A stretch of DNA of 5,902 nt from Acidimicrobiia bacterium (GTDB taxonomy: Bacteria; Actinomycetota; Acidimicrobiia; Acidimicrobiales; Ilumatobacteraceae). Each line of letters opens with the position of its first letter. Positions within the stretch are counted from its first letter, which is position 1. The notes beneath the pieces are model-generated. The model was not told where the DNA came from and did not search any database. It worked only from the letters and a program-made list of their open reading frames with translations. Below are positions 1 to 4,649 of this stretch, piece by piece. Location: contig RFOJ01000065.1 in assembly GCA_009926705.1 (NCBI GenBank), forward strand, positions 1 to 5,902, given 5' to 3'. A program made the translations under genes and the position numbers.

Positions 1-429
1 CGTCTGCTCACCATCGAATGGCAGCGCCTCACACCGCACCTCGGTTTTGCACGACCCGAACTGGTCGACGAGGCGGGTGGGGCCGACGCGTTCAACGCAG
101 CGATGGAACGTTCGGCGGCCCTCTACGAGCTGTTGCGACCCGACTACCCAGAGCAGGCGGCGTACGCGGTGTCGATGGCCCATCGCATGCGCTACGTGAT
201 GCAGTTCAACGCCCGCGAAGCGATGCACATGCTGGAACTGCGATCGGCCCCGCAGGGTCATCCCGCATACCGACGCGTGGTGCTCGAAATGCACCGCCTG
301 ATCGCCAACCAGGCCGGTCATCGTGCCGTCGCCGATGCGATGACCCACCTGACGACCGAGGCACCGCTCTTGGAGCGCCTCGAGTCAGAACGACGCATCG
401 AAGAAAAGCGCGGCTCGACCAAGCGTTGA
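1..429 (+). CDS. thyX: FAD-dependent thymidylate synthase-like protein (ThyX family), C-terminal part
   Basis: The reading frame is open from the first base to the TGA at 427-429, so the 5' end is outside the window and 142 residues are visible. ThyX enzymes make dTMP from dUMP using FAD, NADPH and methylene-tetrahydrofolate in the cytoplasm. The visible part matches the ThyX C-terminal half: fragment residues 67-81 read MQFNAREAMHMLELR, equivalent to the family's N-A-R-x(8)-L-R segment that helps bind the nucleotide. It is followed by helix-forming sequence of the usual spacing and a charged tail ending in KRGSTKR. The flavin-binding signature RHRxxSxNExSxR would lie upstream and cannot be checked. 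Phrases such as SAPQGHPAYRRV differ from textbook ThyX and recall a longer actinobacterial ThyX-like paralogue, so catalytic activity is inferred. The next gene on this strand starts 173 bases downstream, across several hairpins, so it is probably a separate unit. Confidence 0.75.
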   Translation, partial: RLLTIEWQRLTPHLGFARPELVDEAGGADAFNAAMERSAALYELLRPDYPEQAAYAVSMAHRMRYVMQFNAREAMHMLELRSAPQGHPAYRRVVLEMHRLIANQAGHRAVADAMTHLTTEAPLLERLESERRIEEKRGSTKR

Positions 430-448
430 GTGCCGCAAGAGCAGCAAG

Positions 449-465
449 GGGAGGGTGGCGCTCCC
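449..465 (+). other. small hairpin downstream of the thyX-like gene
   Basis: GGGAG (449-453) pairs with CTCCC (461-465) around a 7-base loop. It lies 20 bases after the thyX-like stop codon. There is no T-tract after it. It may form part of a 3'-end structure, but a 5-bp stem is expected by chance at this GC content. Confidence 0.25.
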
Positions 466-480
466 AGAGGCGTGAGAGAG

Positions 481-503
481 GCCCCACGCACGGCTTTTGG
501 GGC
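481..503 (+). other. small hairpin in the 430-602 intergenic region
   Basis: GCCCCA (481-486) pairs with TGGGGC (498-503), a 6-bp stem with an 11-base loop containing CTTT. No T-tract follows the stem. It may be part of a composite 3'-end structure together with the hairpin at 531-548. Confidence 0.25.
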
Positions 504-530
504 AACGCCTTGAGCCCGGCGCTGCCTCCA

Positions 531-548
531 GGGTGCCTGATGGCACCC
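531..548 (+). terminator. candidate hairpin terminator without T-tract
   Basis: GGGTGCC (531-537) and GGCACCC (542-548) form a perfect 7-bp GC-rich stem with a TGAT tetraloop. It sits between the thyX-like gene and the next plus-strand gene. The bases after it (CTCACCCAGATT) contain no run of T, so it is not a classical intrinsic terminator. Hairpins without a T-tract are often proposed as terminators in actinobacteria, which is the basis for this call. If transcription starts further upstream than suggested at 585-590, it could instead be a leader structure of the acidic-protein operon. Confidence 0.4.
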
Positions 549-584
549 CTCACCCAGATTCGCCCGAACAGCGCCGAAATCGGC

Positions 585-590
585 TAAGGT
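585..590 (+). promoter_or_regulatory. possible -10 element (TAAGGT) of the 603-1833 operon
   Basis: TAAGGT matches the actinobacterial -10 pattern TANNNT and ends 12 bases before the ATG at 603. A transcript starting 7 to 12 bases downstream would have almost no leader. This fits the absence of a good Shine-Dalgarno sequence; the only purine run, AAGG, overlaps the element and is too far from the ATG. No convincing -35 is seen: TTCGCC at 559-564 is weak and its spacing is long. Confidence 0.35.
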
Positions 591-602
591 TCGCGCCCGA
601 TA

Positions 603-1148
603 ATGAGCAACGACGACGAGACCCCAGAAGACATGGACGAAGCCGAGGTGGAGGGCGTCGACTCCGACGACCTCGAGAATCTCGACGTCGACCCCGATGA
701 TCTGGACGAGGGCGGCGACGAAAGCGACGAATCTGGTGAAGACGTCGTCGAGGACGCGTTGCCGGGCGAAGAAGTCGAGGGCGAAGCCGCCGAAGGCGAC
801 ACCGCTGCGGCGACCGACGAGGAGCGACTGAACCTCGACGACGACGAAGACGAAAAACCCAAGCGTCGGGCCAAGACCGAAGAGGACGAGAACGAATTTG
901 CGTCAGCGGACGACGAAGAAGCCGACTTGGCAACGATTCTCAATGAGAAACTCCGCAGCGGCGAAGACTTGCCGCCGGAAGACGAAGCCGAAGTCATCGA
1001 CACCGAAGACAACACCGACGGCACCGTGTTGCTGCAACCGCGCCGCCCCGACGAAGAGCACTGTCAGCAGTGTTACTTGCTGGTGCGAAAGTCAGCACCG
1101 AAGTGCCCAGAAGACCACGACCTCTGCCCGTTGTTCCCAACGTCGTAG
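603..1148 (+). CDS. highly acidic protein with C-terminal Cys4 motif, DUF4193-like
   Basis: A 181-residue protein that starts at the ATG just after the candidate -10 element. Residues 1-74 contain no Lys, Arg or His and are dominated by Asp and Glu. A basic patch, KPKRRAK, follows at 85-91. A short predicted helix (about 105-120, ADLATILNEKLRSG) leads to a compact C-terminus with Cys154, Cys157, Cys168 and Cys175, spaced C-x2-C-x10-C-x6-C, suitable for a zinc ribbon-like knuckle. An acidic, disordered N-terminus followed by a PRxxDE-C-x2-C-[FY]-L-V segment recalls the actinobacterial DUF4193 family, whose function is unknown. The C-terminal pair here (KCPEDHDLCPLF) differs from the usual CRDC ending, so this may be a class-specific branch. 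It is the first gene of a compact three-gene group, and the next ATG is 8 bases after its stop. Coding status is strongly supported; the family call is moderate and no function is claimed. Confidence 0.8.
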   Translation: MSNDDETPEDMDEAEVEGVDSDDLENLDVDPDDLDEGGDESDESGEDVVEDALPGEEVEGEAAEGDTAAATDEERLNLDDDEDEKPKRRAKTEEDENEFASADDEEADLATILNEKLRSGEDLPPEDEAEVIDTEDNTDGTVLLQPRRPDEEHCQQCYLLVRKSAPKCPEDHDLCPLFPTS

Positions 1149-1156
1149 ACAGAGCC

Positions 1157-1396
1157 ATGCCTGCCGTGCCACCCTCGGTCGAGGAGCGCTTGGCTTCAGC
1201 CAAGGCAATCGCTGAGGCAATGGTCGGCGTTCCAATCGTGCTCACGCAGCAGTTACTGCAGAACATCGGCGACGTGAAAGTCGGCAACAACACGACCGTC
1301 GCGCAACGTGTCAATCAACTACGCATGCTTGGCGAAATGGCTGTTCGTCTCGGTTCGCGCGAGATCTCGAAACGACTGGGCGGTCACAACAAGTGA
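1157..1396 (+). CDS. small conserved-looking protein of unknown function (79 aa)
   Basis: I do not recognise this protein. The ATG at 1157 is preferred because it lies 8 bases after the upstream stop and no other ATG, GTG or TTG is close by in frame. An ATG at 1070 would overlap the Cys4 motif of the preceding gene. The sequence is hydrophilic overall and probably alpha-helical: residues about 7-35 form one helix with a mildly hydrophobic face (AIAEAMVGVPIVLTQQLLQ), then a short turn (VKVGNNTT), then a second helix (about 45-72) ending in a basic tail, KRLGGHNK. There is no signal peptide, no clear membrane span and no cysteine. Its last four bases overlap the start of the GNAT gene, so the two are probably translationally coupled. 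A phasin-like or adaptor-like helical role is possible but unproven. Confidence 0.7.
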   Translation: MPAVPPSVEERLASAKAIAEAMVGVPIVLTQQLLQNIGDVKVGNNTTVAQRVNQLRMLGEMAVRLGSREISKRLGGHNK

Positions 1397-1833
1397 CGCC
1401 AGTCGTACGGCTCGCATCGTTCGCCGATGCGGCGGCGTGCGAAGAGCTCGACGCGCAGGCTCGCGCAGAGACCGCAGGAACCCGCGGGGCAGAGGCGTAC
1501 TTTGCCGAGCAACCCGTCGCGGTACTCGTCGGCGACGAGGCAGGCTTCACGCTCGTGGCGACGTTCGACGACGTGGTGGTGGGCTTTGCCACCATGCGCG
1601 AGAGCAAGGTTGGCGATATTCGCGTGGCCAGCGTGATTCGCGTGTTCGTGACAGCGCGGGCGCGACGCATCGGCGTGGGGGACGCACTCATCAAGGGCGC
1701 GCGCAACACCGCTTCATCGCGGGGTTGTTCGCGCATCGATGCACTCGCCCTGCCCGGCGACCGAGACACGAAGAACCTGTTCGAGCGCAACGGTTTGACG
1801 GCGCGCTTGATTGTGGCGTCGAGCCCGCTCTAG
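1393..1833 (+). CDS. GNAT-family N-acetyltransferase
   Basis: A 146-residue protein starting at a GTG inside GTGA, where the TGA is the stop of the preceding gene. This 4-base overlap is typical of coupled translation. The fold is that of Gcn5-related acetyltransferases, which move the acetyl group of acetyl-CoA to an amine. Strand-forming segments VLVGDEAGFTLVA and VVVGFATM (about 44-68) lead to motif A, with a beta strand (VIRVFVTARA, 81-90) and the pyrophosphate-binding loop R91-R-I-G-V-G96, matching [RQ]-x-x-G-x-[GA]. The following helix runs to about 107. Motif B-like sequence, TKNLFERNGL (126-135), has the usual aromatic and Asn-Gly ending, followed by a last strand. The length is typical of a single-domain GNAT. 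The acceptor is unknown. The gene closes the operon and runs into a repeat-bearing convergent junction. Confidence 0.85.
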   Translation: MTPVVRLASFADAAACEELDAQARAETAGTRGAEAYFAEQPVAVLVGDEAGFTLVATFDDVVVGFATMRESKVGDIRVASVIRVFVTARARRIGVGDALIKGARNTASSRGCSRIDALALPGDRDTKNLFERNGLTARLIVASSPL

Positions 1834-1884
1834 CGGGCCGTGTTGACGAGGCCTAGTGGCCTGTGTTGCTGAGGCCTAGTGGCC
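1830..1884. repeat. 23-bp tandem repeat, about 2.4 copies, at a convergent gene junction
   Basis: Three blocks start with CTAG at 1830, 1853 and 1876, a spacing of exactly 23 bases. The blocks at 1841-1861 and 1864-1884 share 19 of 21 bases, and GAGGCCTAGTGGCC (1848-1861 and 1871-1884) is identical. The first block supplies the GNAT stop codon (1831-1833). The last supplies the crotonase stop (complement of 1876-1878). GGCC tetramers allow two stems, 1850-1853 with 1881-1884 and 1858-1861 with 1873-1876, separated by an unpaired TAGT on each side. They enclose the 11-base loop TGTGTTGCTGA. It may act as a bidirectional 3'-end structure. Confidence 0.8.
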
Positions 1885-2667
1885 TTTCCAATTCGGCGGA
1901 CGCTTCTCGATGAATGCCGTCAGACCTTCTTTGGTGTCTTCGCTCTGCAGCACGCGACCGAAACCTTCGTTGGTCATCTTGATGAGCGTTTCATCGTCAC
2001 TCGTGTGCGCGGCGAGCACAACCTTGCGGCTCTCCCACACGGCGATCGGTGCACAGGCACACACCTGCGCCGCAAGCGCCATTGCAGTTTCTTCCGCCTT
2101 GCCGGGCTCGCACAAACGGTTGACGAGGCCGAGGTCGAATGCGCGTTGCGCTGGGATGGGCTCACCGGTGAGGATGACTTCCATCGCGACGTTGCGACCG
2201 ATGATGCGTGGCAGGCGGAAGAGACCGCCGGCTCCAGCGATGAGATTTCGCTTGGCTTCGGCGAGACCGAACGCCGAGCGGGTGCTTGCGACCACCATGT
2301 CGGCAGCGAGAACAATCTCGCATCCGCCTGCGGTCGCGAGACCGTCGACGGCGACGATGACGGGCTTCTTGCGCTCGCGATAGACGAAGCCGGCGAATCC
2401 GCCGCGCTTGGTGTTGAGGTCGGCAGCCTTGCCCGAGTTGATCGCCTTTAGGTCAGCTCCGGCACAGAAGACAGGGCGCTCCTGACCGGTCGTGTTGGCC
2501 TTCAGCACGCCGATCCAGACGTTCTCGTCAGCTTCCATCTTGTCGATGGCTGCTTCGACGCCGGCTGCGACGTCGCCGTTCACGGCGTTGCGTGCGTCGG
2601 GACGATTGAGGGTGATAACAGCGACTTTGCCGTTGACTTCGTAGGTGACGATGTGCGCATCTGACAT
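1876..2667 (-). CDS. enoyl-CoA hydratase/isomerase family protein (crotonase)
   Basis: A 263-residue protein of normal crotonase length, read from an ATG at 2667. A TTG start at 2718 would overlap the upstream gene by 41 bases and adds no family sequence, so it is rejected. Crotonases use an oxyanion hole to act on acyl-CoA thioesters; the classical member hydrates trans-2-enoyl-CoA in beta-oxidation. The usual landmarks are present: N21-R-P-D-A-R-N-A-V near the N-terminus, F67-CAGADL-73 (CoA-binding and first oxyanion segment), and A113-GGCE-117 with the catalytic-type Glu117. Glu137 in GLAEAKRNL (134-142) corresponds to the second catalytic glutamate. GAGGLFRLPRIIG follows, and the protein ends in the common tail PPNWKGH. 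Both glutamates present favour hydratase activity, but the exact substrate cannot be read off. It lies 10 bases downstream of the 461-residue gene and probably shares its transcript. No Shine-Dalgarno sequence is evident. Confidence 0.92.
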   Translation of the reverse strand: MSDAHIVTYEVNGKVAVITLNRPDARNAVNGDVAAGVEAAIDKMEADENVWIGVLKANTTGQERPVFCAGADLKAINSGKAADLNTKRGGFAGFVYRERKKPVIVAVDGLATAGGCEIVLAADMVVASTRSAFGLAEAKRNLIAGAGGLFRLPRIIGRNVAMEVILTGEPIPAQRAFDLGLVNRLCEPGKAEETAMALAAQVCACAPIAVWESRKVVLAAHTSDDETLIKMTNEGFGRVLQSEDTKEGLTAFIEKRPPNWKGH

Positions 2668-2677
2668 GCGCGGAAGC

Positions 2678-4063
2678 CTAGTTGTCAGCGTTTGCGGAGG
2701 CGCCAGCAGGCGCTGCATCTACCGCAGGTGCAGCAACGTCGGCGGGAGCGGCATCAGCGGCAGGTGCGGATGCGGGCTTCGCTGCAGCGTCAGCCGCTGG
2801 GGCTTTGCCGGGTTTGCCCGACTTGGCCGGCTTGTCGCCCTTCTTGCCCTTTTTATCGCGCCACTCGGCACGCAACGGGCGCGGCATGCGCGCCTTCGGA
2901 TCGACGGCAACACCGAACAGGGCAGCGATGCGGGGGATGGCCGGCGCGAGGCGCTGCACGGTGGCGGTGAGCTCAGGCGTCACCTTCGCCGGCAAAGCGC
3001 TCGGCACGACTTCGTTGTGGATGGGCGCGAAGGCGAGAGCCTCGAGCACAATCACCCATCGTTCGCCAGTGGCGAGCGGCGACAACTGCTCAAGCGTGAG
3101 CGCGACGAGTCGCGGACGCAAGTCGTCCGGCGGCGGCGTGCCGGCCTTGGGCGGTTGGGCGGCGATCTTCAACGCAGCGACGATGCGGCCGACGTCGACC
3201 GCGGCGCGGAGGTCGTCGATCCAGTTCTGCATCTCGGCAGTTTGGCGACGGTCGAGGGCGACGCGCAATGCTTCGCGCTTTTCGTTGAGCGAAGCATCTT
3301 TGAGCAACGTCGGGTCGTTCGACTTGGCGACAATCGCGCGGAGGTCGCGCAGGTCAACGGTGTCGATGATCTTCTCGACGGCGTCGACGCTGTCGCGCCA
3401 CTCGGCAACGCGCAGGCGCGGGAGCATCTCGACGACGAGGTCGACGAGTGCGTTGGCGTTGATTTCCGGCTTGCCGTCTTTCTTCAGTCGTTCGTTTTGC
3501 GCCTTGACGGCCTGGCGCACCGCGCCGATGCCGCCTTCGAGGGCTTTCTCTGCCAAGACGCGTTCTTCAGGCTTCAGCGCTTCGAGCACTGCGGTGCGGT
3601 GCACGTTGCCCGGTCGCAGGCGCGTGGCGCGAGGACGCTTGGGAAGCGCAGGCGGGGGAGGCGTGAACTCGCGACGCGGGCCGCGTGGTGCGCCGTCGCC
3701 AGCTGCTCCGGAGCGCTCGCGGCGGTCACCTCGGCCGCCCTTGCCGCGCGCCGACTTGTCGCGGGGCGGCTTGGAGCGCTTGTTGGTGGAAATCTCCGTG
3801 ACGGGCTTGAAGTCGGCACCCGAGCCAGTGACCGCAAGCAGCGTGACGTTGCGCTCGCGCTTGGTGACCGGCGCAATCGACAGCACGACAGGGCCGTCCA
3901 TGTCGATTTCAATCTCGGCGCGCAGCACGTCACCGACCTTGCTGCCGTCAGGCAAGAGCCCTGTTGCGCCCGTACCGCGCGGGGCCTTTGCGCCAGCCTG
4001 GCGCCAGGTGAACGAGCCGTCCTGGCGCGTGCTCGTGACCTCGATATCCATCCGCCGCGTCAT
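2678..4063 (-). CDS. two-domain basic protein, putative nucleic-acid-binding, function unknown
   Basis: A 461-residue protein starting at the ATG at 4063; a second ATG is at codon 5. Residues about 5-90 look like a small beta-barrel: DGSFTWRQAGAKAPRG, then LLPDGSKVGDVLRAEIEID and VVLSIAPVTKRER, a strand pattern recalling OB or cold-shock-like folds. Residues about 94-150 form a disordered, Arg/Lys/Gly/Pro-rich linker (RGKGGRGDRRER, PPPPALPKRPRATR). Residues about 152-392 are mainly helical, beginning GNVHRTAVLEALKPEERVLAEKALEGG, with WRDSVDAVEKIID and RWVIVLEALAF later. The tail (about 402-461) is a Lys/Gly stretch followed by Ala-Pro-Asp repeats (PAADAA-like). There is no signal peptide or membrane segment. 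The basic linker and barrel suggest RNA or DNA binding, but this is inference and I do not recognise a named family. The crotonase follows after 10 bases. The antiparallel frames are also open, but only this one gives domain-like composition. Confidence 0.8.
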   Translation of the reverse strand: MTRRMDIEVTSTRQDGSFTWRQAGAKAPRGTGATGLLPDGSKVGDVLRAEIEIDMDGPVVLSIAPVTKRERNVTLLAVTGSGADFKPVTEISTNKRSKPPRDKSARGKGGRGDRRERSGAAGDGAPRGPRREFTPPPPALPKRPRATRLRPGNVHRTAVLEALKPEERVLAEKALEGGIGAVRQAVKAQNERLKKDGKPEINANALVDLVVEMLPRLRVAEWRDSVDAVEKIIDTVDLRDLRAIVAKSNDPTLLKDASLNEKREALRVALDRRQTAEMQNWIDDLRAAVDVGRIVAALKIAAQPPKAGTPPPDDLRPRLVALTLEQLSPLATGERWVIVLEALAFAPIHNEVVPSALPAKVTPELTATVQRLAPAIPRIAALFGVAVDPKARMPRPLRAEWRDKKGKKGDKPAKSGKPGKAPAADAAAKPASAPAADAAPADVAAPAVDAAPAGASANADN

Positions 4064-4091
4064 GAGGAACCCACGCTAGTAGAACTATTTC
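4064..4091. promoter_or_regulatory. 28-base divergent start region
   Basis: Only 28 bases separate the ATG of the minus-strand 461-residue gene from the GTG of the plus-strand gamma-carbonic-anhydrase-like gene, so any promoters must overlap each other or the coding sequences. On the minus strand TAGCGT (complement of 4073-4078) fits TANNNT and ends 9 bases before the ATG. On the plus strand TAGAAC (4080-4085) is a weaker candidate, ending 6 bases before the GTG. Neither start has a Shine-Dalgarno sequence, so both transcripts may be leaderless or nearly so. Confidence 0.35.
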
Positions 4092-4610
4092 GTGCCCATC
4101 TACGCGCTCGGTTCGCAGCAACCGACGATTGATTCATCGGCGTACGTGCACCCCGACGCCGTCATCATCGGCTCGGTGTTCATCGGGCCGAGTTCCAGCG
4201 TGTGGCCCACTGCGGTGTTGCGGGGCGACGACGGAGAGATTCACGTCGGGGCGCGCACGAGCATCCAAGACGGCACGGTCGTGCACACGACGCTCGCGTG
4301 GCCCACCCGTATCGGTGACGACTGCGTCATCGGGCACCTCGCGCACCTCGAGGCCTGCATCATCGAAAACGGCGCACAGGTGAGCTCGGGCGCGATCGTG
4401 TTACACCGGGCGCGCGTATGCACGGGGGCCATCGTCGGCGCCAACTCGGTGGTATTGAACGACACCGTCGTGCCGGCGAAGGCGCTCGCCGTCGGAAGCC
4501 CCGCAGTGATCAAAGAGGGGCGGGCACGTGCGGAAGACATCGCGTACGGTGCCGAGAATTATGTGCAACGCACGGCTCGGTTCAAGCGCGAGTTGCGAAG
4601 AATCGACTAG
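4092..4610 (+). CDS. gamma-carbonic anhydrase-like left-handed beta-helix protein
   Basis: A 172-residue protein starting at a GTG, because no in-frame ATG precedes the conserved N-terminus. The hexapeptide-repeat pattern ([LIV]-G-x4) runs from about residue 18 to 140, e.g. AVIIGSVFIGPSSSVW, RIGDDCVIG, AIVGANSVVL. It then has a short C-terminal helix rich in Arg and Glu. The family includes trimeric gamma-carbonic anhydrases and the PaaY/YrdA/CaiE proteins. Typical marks are VLRGDDGEIHVG (42-53), SIQDGTVVH (57-65) and IGHLAHLEAC (80-89). His65 and His82 match two of the three zinc-binding histidines. The third is expected at position 87 (normally LHGC) but is Glu87, with an extra His85. It could be a metal-binding variant, an inactive homologue or an acyltransferase-like enzyme. 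Carbonic anhydrase activity should not be assumed. The stop codon lies inside the left arm of the hairpin at 4604-4644. Confidence 0.88.
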   Translation: MPIYALGSQQPTIDSSAYVHPDAVIIGSVFIGPSSSVWPTAVLRGDDGEIHVGARTSIQDGTVVHTTLAWPTRIGDDCVIGHLAHLEACIIENGAQVSSGAIVLHRARVCTGAIVGANSVVLNDTVVPAKALAVGSPAVIKEGRARAEDIAYGAENYVQRTARFKRELRRID

Positions 4611-4649
4611 TCGCCGACTGTGTTGCTGCGTCGTCGACTAGTCGCCGAC
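4603..4649. repeat. perfect 16-bp direct repeat containing both stop codons
   Basis: TCGACTAGTCGCCGAC occurs at 4603-4618 and again at 4634-4649 without mismatch, 31 bases apart. The left copy ends the gamma-carbonic-anhydrase-like gene and the right copy ends the kinase-like gene. Each copy contains the 10-bp palindrome CGACTAGTCG, which is why the direct repeat also folds as a hairpin. Confidence 0.85.
4604..4644. terminator. candidate bidirectional hairpin terminator at a convergent junction
   Basis: CGACTAGTCG at 4604-4613 pairs with its copy at 4635-4644 (10 bp). After a single C/T mismatch (4614/4634), CGAC (4615-4618) pairs with GTCG (4630-4633). The loop is the 11 bases 4619-4629, TGTGTTGCTGC. 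The stem contains both stop codons of the converging genes (TAG 4608-4610 and the complement of 4638-4640). There is no T-tract on either side, only ATTTCC on the right. Being symmetrical, it could end transcripts from both strands. Confidence 0.55.

Noticed and set aside
18..587. Plus-strand frame of 189 codons across the thyX-like end and the intergenic region
   Set aside because: It is out of frame with clear ThyX family sequence, is Arg/Gly/Pro-rich, and runs through the hairpin region without domain features.
584..1024. Minus-strand frame of 146 codons, very Ser-rich, opposite the acidic protein
   Set aside because: Poly-Ser is what the complement of GAC/GAA-rich codons gives in this frame; no start context or family match.
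1026..1034. GTGTTGCTG inside the acidic-protein gene as a third copy of the shared junction element
   Set aside because: It lies in coding sequence (Val-Leu-Leu), has no flanking repeated CTAG block and is not at a gene end; it is kept only as a warning about chance matches.
1070..1156. Earlier ATG for the 79-residue protein (would give 108 aa)
   Set aside because: It would overlap the conserved Cys4 end of the upstream gene by 79 bases and adds a Pro/Arg-rich segment unlike the rest; the ATG at 1157 has natural operon spacing.
2668..2718. Upstream TTG start for the crotonase
   Set aside because: The extra 17 residues do not resemble the family N-terminus and would overlap the preceding gene by 41 bases; the family pattern begins right after the ATG at 2667.
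2645..4132. Long open frames of 465-495 codons on the plus strand opposite the 461-residue gene
   Set aside because: They lie antisense to a gene with domain-like composition, are dominated by Ser/Arg/Ala/Gly in a pattern typical of GC-rich shadow frames, and contain no recognisable motif.
4603..4649. 16-bp direct repeats as an insertion-element target duplication or attachment site
   Set aside because: Only 15 bases lie between the copies, with no transposase or integrase nearby; the hairpin explanation accounts for the repeat better.
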